Of a stretch of 64,000 nucleotides of DNA, positions 1 through 13,817 are shown piece after piece. The translations under genes were made by a program, and so were the position numbers. The DNA is from Magnolia sinica (Eukaryota > Streptophyta > Magnoliopsida > Magnoliales > Magnoliaceae), in assembly GCF_029962835.1 (NCBI RefSeq), contig NC_080577.1, forward strand, positions 27,510,501 through 27,574,500, in the 5' to 3' direction. Within the stretch, counting starts at the first letter, position 1. Each line of letters begins with the position of its first letter. The notes beneath the pieces are model-generated. The model saw only the letters and a list, made by a program, of their open reading frames with translations. It made no database searches and was not told the DNA's origin.

Positions 1-435
1 CTTCAAAAAGGGAAATGACATGATAGAGACGTCTGTCATAGTACGATCGAATCATCTTCCGCCCTCCACGTGGAAGGGTAAGCTGTGTTCGTGACCGTTC
101 CTTAGATGAACGTTGATGTGTTCATGTCTGCACTTTTCTCACGAATCACAACCGTCAACTCCTTTTGCGTTCGACCGTCGATTGGAAGGCCACCCATTGA
201 ATGGTCCGGACCATCTGTTTTGGCTGACTTATTACCCGATGGGACCATCCATGGTACGATCCAAAAGATGGACGTTCCTGGTTCACTCCTGGCATACGGA
301 CGGTGAAGCTGTCATTCACGTAATGCGCACAAGATGGACGGCTTTCATCATTTGGCCATTGATTCACGTGGACGTGGACCACACCCATCAACTAAAACAC
401 GATAAATTGAATATCTCGCGGTTTATTTCTGGCAG
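1..435 (+). other. Intron 1 (3' part) of the PHO1-type gene
   Basis: No coding similarity is visible here. The stretch ends in an acceptor (TTCTGGCAG) directly before the first recognisable PHO1 exon at 436, so it is most simply the 3' part of the intron after the off-window first exon. The short open frames on both strands have no family resemblance. Confidence 0.6.
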
Positions 436-3400
436 GTAAAGAATCGGGGAGGAGACGAGGAAGATCTCTACCAAACCGATCTCGTGCAGCTAGTTTCAGA
501 AGCAGACGAGGTAAATACGTAAATATCTTCTTCTTTTTCATTTTGATTTGATATTTTAAGGAAAACTGATATTTCCATTCACCCTGTTCGTACATATTTG
601 TTCTATTGTATTAACAAAAGTAGAGAAATGGGTCTATGTATTGAAAAATATGGGTGTAAATATCAACTTCGAAATTTATTTATTTTTATTTATTTTTTTT
701 TCATTTTTTTGGGGCGGGAAGATAAAGGAGTTTTTCGAGAGATTAGACGAGGAGCTGAACAAAGTAAATCATTTCTACAAAACGAAGGAAAGCGAAATTC
801 TCGAGAAAGGAGAAACTCTCAATAAACAGCTACAACTTCTCGTCGACTCGAAGCAGGTTCTACACGACCGTCGCCGGAAAAGTTTCTCCGGGAGATCTGA
901 CAGCGGGTCGTTCCCACGCTCCAACTCCTCCTCCCTCAGAGGATCCGAATACTCCGGTAAGGCGTCCATTCCCTTTTACGCTAACGTGCGTATGGTGCGC
1001 AGTACGCACTAAAGGCACCCGCATTTTGCTTGCATTGCTCTGTTCTCCACTCCGGCCTGTTTGTCGGCTCAAGAACAGTAGTGATGGGTGGAATGCGTAT
1101 TTCGAATATCCCGCGCATATCCCCCTCCCGTGGTACTTTTTACGCGTAAATGGCCTCGCTAACGTGCGCCTCAAGTGCAGTTAACTACGTTTTTATGCTG
1201 ATCTGCACTTTAACAACGAGAAACACTTTGATACTCTGGCAGAATGTGAGGGATGATATGCAGGCAGTTTGAAATTAATGAGAAATTGAACACGTGGCAT
1301 AAATTAATTCAAACTATATGGGTACCAGTTTATTCGTATCATTAACCAAGATTACTTTTATTTGGTTATCTGAATATAAGATTGGTGGATATTCATTGGA
1401 CGGTTAAAATAAAAAAAATATCCAGTGGTCTAATAAGTGTCCACGAATCAGAGGATAGGATTGCTTATCCGAACCAATTTTTATTATGTAACTCAGCGGC
1501 AGTTGGTTTTTTAAATTTAGTCGGTTTAATTGTGTTAGTATGTGCCGCGTGTACCCTTTCTAAGTGCCTGCGTATCAAGTTTCATACGCAGCAGAGTATC
1601 AAATAACTCGCTTAACAACTGTACACGCGCAGGCTCGCGTGCTCATCAGGTGGGCCCGACGTGCGGATGCCTTTGGCCTAAAATTCAGGCTGGGGACTGT
1701 TGGTTATCTTTTAACCGTCCATCGTTTTCCCACGTGTGTCCTGCCTAATTAGAGTAGATTTGCCTGATCTTGGGCCAGCGTATCTACGTTGTGTGGCCCG
1801 CATGATTAGCGGCTTCGATCTTGCACGTATAGGATTTTGGCATGTATGCATGCCTGTAGAGGTCTCTGTAGAATCAGCCCAACTCGATTAACCAAAATCC
1901 AAATGAAATTGTGCCGTTTATTGCCAGAGAGCGCTGGGGAATCGGCCGAGCCACCTTCGGAGAGCTCGCCGACAGACAGTGCGATCGCAGCGCTGGAAAG
2001 AAATGGCGTAAATTACATCGGTTTCCCCCGATCGAAGACAAAGAAAGGGAAGCCAAAGATGGCCATGAGGATCGACATCCCAGCCACCACACCGACCCGG
2101 ACGATCTCGGCCGTCACCTCAATGCTGTGGGAAGATCTAGTGAACGATCCCAAAAAAGAAAATCCAGGGGATTTTATTAATAGGAGGAAGATCCAGTGTG
2201 CTGAAAAGATGATTAGAGGAGCTTTCGTGGAGCTCTACAGAGGGCTTGGCCTATTGAAAACTTACAGGTTCTTCTCTCTCTTTCTTCTTCTTTCACAGTG
2301 AAAGGGTCTCTCCACAATGAAATCGGGATGCCTTGGAAAACGGCCCATCCACACAACACATGAAGGCCACTACGTTCACTGGAGAGTTTTTTTCTGTGGT
2401 TGTCCATTGTTCTATTTAGTGCGGCCCACCATTTTGTTTTTTATGTGATGTAGCCTGCGCATCAAGTGAGCCCCACTACGATAGTGGGATTTTCGAAAGT
2501 TATGGTCCGTACAATCATCAATTGCGTCATATCGTAAAACAATGGACACCACTTAAAACCGTCCAAATTCTCCGTATGCCCACACGATGGTTGGATTGTT
2601 CTGATTTTGGAGCGTTCCACTTTCAACGGTCGGCGATCTTTCAGATGGCTTTGATTGCGTCGCCCCACCACGATGATCTTTCCGGTTTCACAATTGCTCG
2701 AGGGACTGAGTTCTCACCATGGAGACAAATACGGCCGAGATTTTGAAAATCTCACGAAAATTTTGCAAAAAATTAACTAGACGACACTACAATGACAATA
2801 TCGCAAGATTTTCAAAATATCTGCAGGTTTTTTTATTATTATTTTTTTTTATGTGGTTTTATGGTGTTATTATCTCGATATTAGCATGAACTTACAAAAA
2901 ATTTAGACTTTTTGTTAGTTATCATGAATATTATTTTTTTTAAATAACTTCTAGCAAGATTTTTCCCATAATACCCCAATAAAAATCTCAAAATTTTGAA
3001 ATTTCCCTCGAAATTACCGAGAATGAGATTGTCACTATGGCATTCACTTCTCGGAGGGCAAGCTGGTTATTTGCTCTACAGCGAATGCTACAGCTTTCTA
3101 CGTAAAAAACGAGTTTTCAATGCAATGACTGTTTTGCTTCTGTAATTTTTTTATTTTATTTTTATTTTTTTTCTGGTCACTCCGTGGAATCAGCAATTTC
3201 CACATGAAGGTTGGTGTATATGACATTCACCACGTCTGATGGGTAGGCCCGCCAAACTAGGTCATTCCTCCACTTATAATTACCATCCACCGTCCAATCA
3301 TGACCAGACTTCCACAAGTAGTAAGTAAAATAAATTTATTCACCAGACACTCTCCTTGCGTTTGATGTGAAGGAAGGCTGTTATGATTCATCACTCCGCT

Positions 3401-6400
3401 TCCCACGTATAGAAAAAACCTACTCGCAGTCACATGTGCTCACGTTTCACACGCACATCTCTTTGAGACGGACGTGAGTTTTCTGCAACAGGGGTTCAGG
3501 GTGTTCTGTAACCCAAAACTCTGTGGGGCCCACACAGATGTCCTTATGATATCCAGTCTGTCCATCAGTTTCCTTAAATCTCCAATATTTCTTGTGGTGT
3601 GGCGCACGTGAGAGTTTTGGATCTTCCTCATTTCTTGGGACCACGTCCCAACATGAGGTGGTGAAACTTTTGGACGGATTGGATGTCACAGGGACATCGC
3701 CGTGGGCCTCATGGAGGTTTGGGTTACAGGAAAGTCGCATCCCTTATAGATCCGAACCGTTGATCAGGTGGACCACGTATATGGAAAAATGTGCTGTTAA
3801 CCAGCTGATCCGCGGTCCAGTTCAACGTATATGCATCCAACCAGGAAGAACCAACCTATTCTTTCACCCTCGAAAAATGCATAGTGGGGCCCACCTGATG
3901 AACGTCCTTGATCTCACTGTGTTTCATGCATACTACGCGGCTTTGTCATTTGGAAATCGTGAGGTGATGGTTTCTCTGTATTTTTGCAGCTCATTGAATA
4001 TGGTGGCTTTTACAAAGATACTTAAGAAGTTTGACAAGGTGATTTCCTACTCTTTACCTTTATATATGAAGTGTTTTGAATTTCTCGAGTGGTCAGATCC
4101 GATGCGTAGGCTGTTCACAAAGTGGACCATCTTTGATCGGGCCCACATGGATGCATAGACCGAACGATCCGGACCATCCATCTTATAGGCACGCTGGTGA
4201 ATGGCGTTGCTTTAAATATCACCTTAATCGGACAATCTTTTCCGTCTGATTAATGGTCGTTTTTATCTCTTGAGAGAAAAGAGTAAGTTAGTCTTCGCTA
4301 GAGGTTTGCTAGTCGCGGCTCTCCCAATCTGATTGATTTGCCTACTTTTGCCTCATCGTGATGATCCAGACCATTCGTCTAAAAGTTCTCACTTGGATGG
4401 TCCATATGTAAAAAAAATCCCATTCATCAAGGATTCCTATGAAGCGATTTAAAAATCAACGGCCCTGGAAAGCAGCTTCTAACTCACCTTCATTTGGATG
4501 GCGTGGATCTCTATACAATAGGACTTTCTCTAAAAGGGCCATAGAAAATGGCAACTTATGGATGGACGGTTTGGATATGGGGAAAAGAAGGGGCGATTGT
4601 TGCTCATAAGCCTGTTACCTATAAAAAAAAATGCATGGAATGACGACATCCGTTTTTCACGTGGATGTCATGAAACCCTGCAACGGTATTAGTTCAACGT
4701 CCCAACGGTCTCCATTTCTGTCCCATCTCGTTCGTGTGCCTACGTACCCACGTGTGAGAGATCTCTGACGTTCATCAGGTGGGGAAAACTGTGAAAATTC
4801 CCTGTCCCAAAAGGCCAGTCCACTCGTTAGGACACGTGCGTACCATGAAAATGGATGGCCATGTCAGCACAACCACCGACCCGCAAACATGACGAGTGTT
4901 GTAGCCTAATTTTCGAGGCGGCATGTTCATGGTGGGCCCCTGACAAACGATCGCTTCGTGTGACAAGTTGGTACGTGTGCCCAAAAGAAAACCTCAATAA
5001 TGACACACGAGAGGCATTCCTCTTAAAATTCAGATATTTGTGAAATTTATTTATTTATTTTAATAGTTATAAAACTGAGATTATTTCCGCAGGTATCAAA
5101 CCGACAAGCTTCTGGAACGTATCTAAAAGCAGTGAAGAGATCGCATTTCATAAGTTCCGATAAGGTAAAAATGCAACGATACATAGATGCTGTTTTCCAT
5201 ATTGCCAATGTCGTCTAACAAACGCAGGTTGCATAGATGCGCACCCTCTCTTTCAGTGCACCGATGATGGCTAGAAATCATTGTTCTATAAATCCGATTC
5301 GGTGGGGGCCATGCGAGCTTTTATTTCTCAATTATAAGTACGAAAAGTAGGTCAGGTTTGCTAGGGCCACGCGGGTTTAAATCCAATCTTTCCCATCAGG
5401 TGGGCCACAATAATTAAATCTTTCGGCTTGAAAAGCAAGACGTTTCACTTCAGGTGGGCCACAGTACAGAAAACAAGAAATTTTTTTTTTAATAACCATC
5501 TTTTTGTTTCGAATGGTTCTCATGAGGGATGAAACCGACTAGTTTGAAGGACAGAAGGTCCATGGAGCGGGACCCACATGATAGAATCCTATCACAGCCC
5601 GGCCCGTTCATAGCCCTATCATGTCTCTCACGAGAGGTCACCAAAGAGAAAGATATCGTGGGGCTCATCTGATCCTTACATAGTTTTCTCCCGAGTGGTG
5701 ATGGGTGATCCTGACTGTTCGTCTTGTCAGTTAAATTACGGATGCTTCGTAGCACAATGATCTTAGACATTTGATTGAATGGACTCTTGTCCATCTCTAT
5801 TCCCAACTATCCTTGAAGGGCACTAGATGAACGTTCTGTATCACTCATGCCACATATATGGTCAATACCATTTTATTATCAGACCATCTTACAAATACGT
5901 GCCATATGGATAAATAACTTCCACCTTTCCTTTTAAATGATAATAGTGGTTCCTTCATCAGGTGCACCCAAATATTCTGTCCCAAAAATCACACCGGTAC
6001 TCTCATTGGGTAGGCCGCACATGTACATTGAATGACTGGACTAGCCTGAATTTTGGGCCAGCTTGTACATAGATATTGCCACCAGTATTAGTACATGTGC
6101 CCGTGCGTAAGTGCATTGGTTGGGCTAGCAAACGTGATGAAATTGAATAGTAGTTACCTAACGTTTTGCAGCGCTTAACTTGCTGTTTATCTATCATTGC
6201 TTTCACGGTCCAACCTTTCGGTTTAAGAGAGTGAAAGATAACTGCTCTCAGCAATTGCAATGGAAGGTCCTGGCTATGTAGATCGTCGGTGCACCGAAGC
6301 TGATTGTAAAAATTCCCTCTACCGTCCAATCGCAGCATGCCTATCTATCAATGTTGTCCAATCAACTGACCACCTTTTACTGGGAATAGCCATATTTATC

Positions 6401-9400
6401 CTGGTGATCCTAACCATTCAACAAATATCGTATGTGAACCACTGGAACCACAGTCCAAAGTCAAGCTGCGGATCAAACGGTTGGGAACATCCAGTTGGCG
6501 GTGCTGTATCTTCCAGCTATGACGCATCCAAGCGGTGGCCATCGATTGGATGGTCAGATCAATGCGAATCACTGACTCCTCTTTACAAAATGGATATGTA
6601 TATATTTTCTCTTAAAATTGCTACAATGAAATATAGAAGCTTGCAAATCCTGCTTGCGTGTGTATGTGCAGTGCCCTGCAAGCGCGTGGGACTGACAAAC
6701 CTGTAGTATTTACAGTTACTTGCGTCTATACGCGTTTCCAATAACCGTCTCTCTCTCATCAGGTGGTTAGGCTCTCTGACGAAGTGGAGTCCATATTCAC
6801 AAAGCACTTTGCTAACAACGACAGGAAAAGGGCAATGCAGTACTTGAGACCACAAAAGCACAAAGATTCCCACATGATCACCTTTCTAGTCGGTAATAAA
6901 ACAATATTCATAGCTCTCATATAAAATCCTCGCCCGAGGATTCTCACATTATCCTCTGTTTTTCTTGGTTTTTTTGTGTCCTCTAACATGCTGGGCCATC
7001 CAAATCATTGATCGTTATACCCCAAGTGGATGGTAACCCTAGCCTTTCGATTAATGGTTTGTAAATAGATGGCTAAGAAGAGAAATCTGGCAATGTCCAC
7101 ATTCAATTGAAAAATAAGAGTCTAAGATATGAATTTGCAGACTCAGGATTTTTTTTGGGGTATGGTCCATCTGCACTGGGGTTTGATACATCAATGGTAT
7201 GGATTGCAGGACCATGAGCTCCACTTATCAGAAGTGAAAACCATAGTATAATACACTAAACTAAATAAAGGAACTTAGAAGCCGTTTCATTTCCAAAACT
7301 CAAAATCACCCATCTTTTCTTCGTTGTCTTTTCTCTTCCCCTTTTTCATATTTAAATTAGTAAAGTGTACACTTTGCGTCATTTAGGGTGCGTTTGGTTG
7401 CACCAAATAACATAAATCATGAAATTAATATTTTGTGCAACCGAAAGTAGCCTTCCATCTACATCAAGATTTAGAATAAGTGAATCAAGGATCATACCTT
7501 TCACAACCGATATTGGATTATTTTGGTATGGTGCGAGCCGACGCAGCTGCATCATTCATGGACGATTATACCAATTTTGGACAATACTTTACACATTGAT
7601 TTGCATGTGGGATGTGTTGGTTACGATGGCATTGAAGTCTGCTTGATGGCATCGAACATGTCATTGATAGATCTTTTAATTTACAAATTTCATACATCAA
7701 TCAATTGTATACAATTTTACCATGTTTGTGCCTCTCAAAATTTCAATGAAATGTTTTTGCATGGGTCAGCATTTTTTATGCAAATGTTCATTTTATTTCA
7801 CATCATTCCATAAGCAAACGTTCTTCCTGCGCGAAATTCTACCTAGGCCTTTACTGTTGGGGATTTGTGTTGCGGAATCACACAGACCTAGATCTAAGAT
7901 AGCAATGCAATGGCACCAAGCAAACACAAGAGAACATAAAGATTTAACGTGGAAAACCCTTGCGGGAAAAAACCACGGCACAAAGTGACAGAATTCCACT
8001 GTGAAAGCATAAATTACAAAGAGAAAGGACTTACCCGATTCGAACAACCTCGAATCTCACCCTTACTACACCCTTTAGAAATCCTAAAACCCTTTTAGGA
8101 ACCCTTGAAAAATTTTTAGAAAGCCTTAGCATGCCCTATAATAGCCCTAAAGACCCCTATTTTTAGTTTAGGAAACTCCACTTATGCACCTCCTTTAGAA
8201 AAGTTCGGAAACTGTCTTAAATTTACGCAGTTCGCGTATGAGCTGCGTAACCCTTGACTAATCGAGCCCGACCCTCGACTGGTCGAGCAGCCAAACACCC
8301 AAAAGAAAAACACGCTAGACTTCAGGTTGAGCTAGCCTCGACTGGTCAAGTAACCTCCTCGACTGGTTGAGCAGCGCGGTGAATACAAGATTTAAGATAT
8401 TTGTTTACAACATTTACTACTATATGAGTCTTTGCATTTCAGGGCACATTTCACGAGCTACCACACAAGCATGGATTGCTCATGATTCTAAAGAATCACT
8501 TTTACTAGCCAATTATAACCATCCTATCCATTGAATGGAACAAGAATAGAAAATAAGGTAACGATCGGTGCCATTTTTGCATCATGGCCCATGAACTGTG
8601 CTCTAGATAATGGACGCTTCAGATCAATCGATGGAACTGTCTAGGTGAACTTATGCAAATAGCTATGAGAGCACTGAAGCATTTTTTTTTTTTTACCTTC
8701 TTTATCATAGTCAAGTTCCTCCCATCCAAACATTCCCTAATTGCTTTGATTGGCCCCGTCACAGCCGCACGTGCAAATCTATCTACCAGAAACCATGTAG
8801 AGCATTTGGCTAAAATTTCAGGCTGTTCGAGTATTAGGTTGGCAACACATGTAAAAAAAAAATGCACGGTCTCAAGGACTTCCTAATTTAGGATATTCGT
8901 TATTTTCTTACATGTCTTACCTTCCTCATAGTGAACAGCCTGAGTTTCGGCCAGATCATCTGTATGTTCAGCCCCACCTTATACACGGCTGGGATGTCTG
9001 ACACATGTTCGAGGTTGGCACGTGCTGCTGCTGCACAGAGAGCTGAGTTTTCCATTTACATTGCCAGGATTTTGAGAGAATTGTAAATTACGCTTGGTTT
9101 TCCATTTACATTGCCAGGATTTTGAGAGAATTGTTGATTACGCTTGGTTTTCCATGATCATGTGCAGGTCTATTCACGGGTTGCTTTGTAACGCTATTCA
9201 GCATATATGCCATACTGGCCCACTTAAATGGCATGTTTTCCGCTACAACCGAAGTAGGTTATATGGAAGCCGTTTACCCCGTTTTCAGGTATGGGCCCCA
9301 CCAAAACCATCACATTCTCCTCCTCTTTTACTCTCACTAACTGCCAAGTTGAAATTGGTGAAAGATCCAAGCCGTTCAATTTGTGGACCCCTTTCTTAAC

Positions 9401-12400
9401 ATTGTATCATGATGCATGGTTAAGAGACTCAGGCGACTCGGACTGACTCGTCCATCTCGAGTCAAGTTGCAACTCACCTGAATCGGGGATGACTCGTCCA
9501 GGTAACTCATTGTGTCCAACCACATAGGTGTGAGTTCGAGTAAACTCAAGACTACTCACACAGGACTCGGCCGAGTCTTAGTAGTTAGTATCAAGTAAGT
9601 TGGTTGCGGGGCGCCTGTCTCTTCTGTTCCACCTTTGGCATGTTCAACCCCTAGAGCTTTTTGCGGCATCCCCATATACGATGGGCCAATCGGGTCAATG
9701 ATCTAGATCATCAGACCATGGGACCCACTTGCATGGACAGGGGCATCAGGAAATTACTCAGGGGTGATGCATGGGTTTCTGTTGACTGCACCAACTTTCA
9801 GCGAGTCAAATCCCCACCATGAGATCTTAAACTGGACGGTGATTAAAGATCAGATTCTCGGAGGTTGTGTGCCCCCACACATGCTGTGATGTCTTCCACT
9901 GATGAAAGAAAAAAGAACTAACACTTAGAATTTAGTGTAGTCCAATCACACACTGGATCACTACTCTAAAAAGATTTGAGAAAGAGAAAGTAAACAGCGC
10001 TTTTGTTGGTATATATACATAGGAAACCTGTGCAATATGGAATAAGTTTTTATGGGCCCCAAATCACTACTTCCGTTGTTGTTGTGGTTGTTGTTGTGGG
10101 CCCCACACGCCCTGTGATTAAGAGAAAGGAAACTGCTTTCATGGTTTAGGGAACTATATTGCACTGTGGAGTGAGTTTTCGTGGTCCCCAAATCATAACT
10201 GCTTTTGTTGTTGTTGAAAAGGGGGTAAAAAATAAAAAATAAATAAATAAAAAACTATAGCTGGTTTAACTTATGTGGGAATGATTTTGTGCAGCATGTT
10301 TGCTCTGCTTAGCTTGCATGTGTTTTTGTATGGGTGCAACCTTTTCATGTGGAGGAGCACTAGAATCAACTACAACTTCATCTTTGAGTTCTCTCCAAGC
10401 ACAGCCCTCAGATACAGGGATGCCTTTCTCATCTGCACCTCATTCATGACCATGGTTGTGGGGGCCGTGGTCATTCACCTCCTATTAAGATCCAATGGGT
10501 TCTCGCCAAGTCATGTTGACACCATCCCTGGGATCCTCTTCCTGGTAATCCCCACCCTTCATTCTTTTAGTTATTTTATTCCCCTTTCCAAGTTAACTGT
10601 ATGAGAATCTTTGTAGAAAAATTCAAGGAAAATGAATTTTTCACTCAATGTCTTTTTGATAGATACACCACTATGCGTACACATTCTAATGATTGTCTTG
10701 CTCATATGCTCAGGAAAATATGGGTGTATTATAAAAACAAAGGGTATAAATATCATCTTCCTGGTGCATGCCACAAGAAATCCCATAGAATTGGGCTCAA
10801 TTGCTCCATTCTATAGTGGTCAGGGCAGACAAATCGCAGTGATTGAGCGGCCACAAGCTTATTATACTTAAGTTCCAATTTTCTTAGATAAGTCTATGTG
10901 GGATCATTGCCAAAATAAATCATGATTTGATTATTCTATTCAAGTCGTAACATTTCAGCTCTCGAGTCTGATCTCCACGACTTTATTTTCAGTTGATTGC
11001 AGGCTTGCTAATTTGCCCTTTCAATGTTTTCTACCGCTCGACCCGCTATTGCTTCTTGCGGGTCATACGCAACATCATTTGCTCACCATTTTACAAGGCA
11101 AAGTTTTTTTTATTATCTCTTTTTCGCCCTCCATGGTCTATATAATGCATGACAGTAGTTTGAATACAACTGAGATGGGCATTGTGATGTGTTGCAGGTA
11201 TTGATGGTAGACTTTTTCATGGCTGACCAGCTAACTAGCCAGGTGAACTTTCGCTACTATATAAATTCAACACCTTCATGTACACGTATGCATGTAGTAT
11301 TTACTTGAGCGTGACTGAAGTTATCTATGGCCCTTGATAGAGTGAAATGGTGGAAAATGATTCATGTAGCCAACCCCAATTAGTTGGGATAAGGTTTAGA
11401 TGATGATAATGAGTTACTTTAGTGTGTGTTTGGACAATCAATTGAACTAAACTGCAATTATCCGTTTTGATTTAAGAGAAATGCTGGAAGCGGGGGTGGA
11501 ACCTCTTTAATTCACAATGAGAACTTGTTGTTTTCCAGCTTGACCTGGAACGGTTGTAATTTCAATCTGGGACCATTACCCCAAGGCTAGTGATTTGGGA
11601 ATTAGTTCTTGCGATGTAATTCAATTCAGCATCCAGACACAAACCCAAGTGATTGAAATTAGCAAAAATCTTAGGGCCTGTTTGGTAGGTGCCTAAATGT
11701 AAGTTCATCTCATTTAGAGATCACATTTCTTTTTTATGATGATTAAAAAGATCTTGATGACCAATGATCGTGTTCTCTAATATGTGATTAGGATTGACTA
11801 AATTTAGATGAACTCATTTTTAGGCGTCTGCCAAACAGCCTCTCAGAGAATGATGTTTTGAGGCCTTTTCTCTCTCTTTTTCTTCCACGTTGTTTCTAGC
11901 TTACTGATGAGATGGTATTCTCCTTTCTTTGTTTCTTTCAGATTCCATTGCTGAGGCACATGGAGTTTACATCCTGCTATTTTATGGCAGGGGGCTTCAA
12001 AACACACCAAACCCAGACCTGTACCAGTAGCAAACTATACAAGGAGCTCGCCTATGTCATCTCCTTCATGCCTTACTACTGGCGCGCTATGCAGGTATAG
12101 TCACCAATTCCTTCATGTGTATATGCACATCCGCATAAATGTGTACATGTGTAGCTGAAAATGTTGAGAGCATGGTGTTTTCATGATTTGATTATGCACC
12201 CACTTATGTATGCATCTCATACATGGATAAATAAATGCAAGCATACAACATAGATCCATATCTGTCAAACACCATTAAGCTAGTTTTCCGACAGTAACAG
12301 GTTAATCTTCCCAGACCATGTTGCATTTCATGTTCAGAGCTGTAGCTGACCAACACAAGAAAACATTTACATTAGGACTTTTCCCAAAAATGACCAATGA

Positions 12401-13812
12401 AATATCAAAATAGAGAGATTTTAAGCATATGAAAGATCCGAATACTTCTAAAAGGCTAAAATAGGAACTGCCTAATTGCCCTAGATTTTCTGCTTGAATG
12501 AATTGTGCATAGCAAGGTCACTGAACTTACTGTGGGAGGAATTTTGTGCTAGCAAAACCTGAGGGAAAAAAAAAAGAATCAAAGAACCCTTGATGACAAT
12601 GTAAATTGAAAAACCTGCTGATGTTGAAGTAAAATCTGTGTTCTTCATGTCATCAATGGAAATATCAGCAAATGATTCCCAATGCATATAGTAGTCAAAT
12701 ACTATTTACTAAGAAGAAAACACACGGCTTCTAAAATGCGATAGATCTTCAATATATTAGAAAACCTATTTATGCCACGACTGACTTGCAGCTTCTGTTT
12801 GTGCTTCCTAGTGTGCAAGGAGATGGTTCGACGATGGCGACATCGACCACGTGGCTAACTTGGGCAAGTACGTTTCGGCCATGCTGGCTGCAGGCGCCAG
12901 GCTGACATACGCCATGCAACCCACCCCACTATGGCTAGCCATGGTCATTGTCACTTCCTCAATAGCCACTGTCTATCAATTGTATTGGGATTTTGTTAAG
13001 GACTGGGGTCTTCTTAAACCAAAATCAAAGAACCCATGGCTTAGGGATGAACTGATTCTAAAGAACAAAAGCATATACTATGTATCTATTGTAAGTTATG
13101 GTTTCTTTGACACATTCATTTCTCATTTTTCTATCTTTTCTATCAATTTACATGGACAAAATCTCTGAAGAAAAAATTATTAAAAATAAAAATAAAAATG
13201 AATTGCAGGCTTTTAACTTCGTCCTGAGACTTGCTTGGGTCGAAACCGTGATGCACATCAACATTGGAAGGGTAAACAATTGGCTACTTGATTTTTTCTT
13301 GGCGTCATTGGAGATAATACGTCGTGGCCATTGGAATTTTTACAGGTATTAACAAGGAAAAGTTACTCGTGTTCCACTTCATTGTCATGGTATTTGTATT
13401 TATGAGATCGACCCTTGCGGCCCTGCTGTTAGGACAGAGAGGCAGTAAGCTTCACCCCGTTTGGATGCTCATCTGAATTGAATTGCAATAATTCAATTCA
13501 ATATAATGAAAATGGCCAAAGTGAGTCCAAACATTTCAAATCCAACTTGAAACGTTTCGAATTGCAATGGGAGATTGGTCATCACTACAAATTGAAATGA
13601 CCTGACCTCCATTTCAGTAATTTCCATTTTATTTTAACAGATAATCCAAACACGCCCCTCCACAGCGAATAAGAAAATGGAAAAACTCTTCTAATGTTTA
13701 TTGATCTTATGGTTAAAACAGGTTGGAGAACGAGCACCTGAACAATGTAGGCATGTTCAGGGCAGAGAAGACGGTGCCATTGCCGTTCCGTGAGATGGAA
13801 TTAGACGACTGA
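436..13812 (+). CDS. PHO1: PHO1-type SPX-EXS phosphate exporter, 5' partial, 14 exons in window
   Basis: PHO1-family proteins export inorganic phosphate, classically into root xylem, and their SPX domain binds inositol pyrophosphates. Exons: 436-510, 722-956, 1928-2267, 3990-4038, 5093-5164, 6763-6892, 9168-9288, 10295-10544, 10993-11097, 11198-11242, 11942-12094, 12812-13090, 13209-13345, 13722-13812. All phases join, giving 693 residues then TGA. Visible residues 1-233 are the rest of SPX ([29 protein letters not shown]; then [14 protein letters not shown] with the lysine surface). From about residue 300 the membrane and EXS part follows ([102 protein letters not shown]). Roughly 100 N-terminal residues (first SPX exon) lie upstream of base 1. 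All introns are GT-AG except the one after 11097, which is GC-AG. No disabling change is seen. Exon edges were set from splice signals and family memory; orthology to one PHO1 paralog is not established. Confidence 0.95.
7855..8412. mobile_element. Solo LTR (Copia-like) in a PHO1 intron
   Basis: A 558-bp segment begins TGTTGGGGATTTGTGTTGCG and ends TACAACA, the TG...CA form of an LTR. It is flanked by a perfect 5-bp duplication TTTAC (7850-7854 and 8413-8417). The interior has the AACGTGGAAAACCC motif I associate with plant Copia LTRs, and CTCGACTGG-type repeats near its end. There is no internal coding domain or second LTR, so it is a solo LTR left by recombination, inside the 6893-9167 intron. 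The superfamily is inferred from the terminal motif only. Confidence 0.88.
9048..9147 (+). repeat. 50-bp tandem duplication before a PHO1 exon
   Basis: Two head-to-tail copies of a 50-bp unit starting TTTTCCATTTACATTGCCAG (9048-9097 and 9098-9147), differing at about two positions. A partial third start (TTTTCCATGATCATG) leads into the acceptor at 9166-9167. The unit ends 20 bp before the exon, so the duplication covers the likely branch-point region and may duplicate branch-point and pyrimidine signals. Confidence 0.9.
11098..11197 (+). other. GC-AG intron in the PHO1-type gene
   Basis: The conserved junction [20 protein letters not shown] requires an exon end at 11097 (TACAAG) followed by GCAAAG, and an acceptor TTGCAG at 11192-11197. 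No GT donor at the junction keeps the conserved residues in frame. The intron is 100 bp. GC-AG introns are a known minor class in plants and the AG/GCAA context fits that class. Confidence 0.85.
11424..11643. mobile_element. MITE-like inverted-repeat element in PHO1 intron
   Basis: The left end GTGTGTTTGGACAATCAATT is an imperfect inverted match to the right end (TTCAATTCAGCATCCAGACA and following bases). It is about 220 bp, non-coding, and AT-rich inside. I could not define a clean target duplication, so the superfamily is open and the edges are approximate. Confidence 0.45.
11674..11842. mobile_element. 169-bp MITE with about 40-bp TIRs in PHO1 intron
   Basis: The left end GGGCCTGTTTGGTAGGTGCC is an inverted match, with a few mismatches, to the right end ATTTTTAGGCGTCTGCCAAA plus CAGCC. 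The match continues inward through the AGTTCATCT / AGATGAACT stems, giving TIRs of about 40 bp. The GGGCCTGTTTGG end resembles Harbinger or hAT MITEs, but the flanking duplication is not clear. Confidence 0.65.
13455..13658. mobile_element. MITE-like element in the last PHO1 intron
   Basis: The left end CCCCGTTTGGATGCTCATC pairs with the right end GATAATCCAAACACGCCCC as imperfect inverted repeats around about 200 bp. The interior is rich in AATTGAATTGCAATAATTC-like words. No duplication was confirmed. It lies just upstream of the final exon's acceptor. Confidence 0.5.
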
Positions 13813-13817
13813 AAACC

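Noticed and set aside
641-1012. Continuous 123-residue plus-strand frame starting at 641
   Set aside because: Only 722-956 matches PHO1. The hydrophobic start is translated intron pyrimidine tract and the end runs past the donor at 957.
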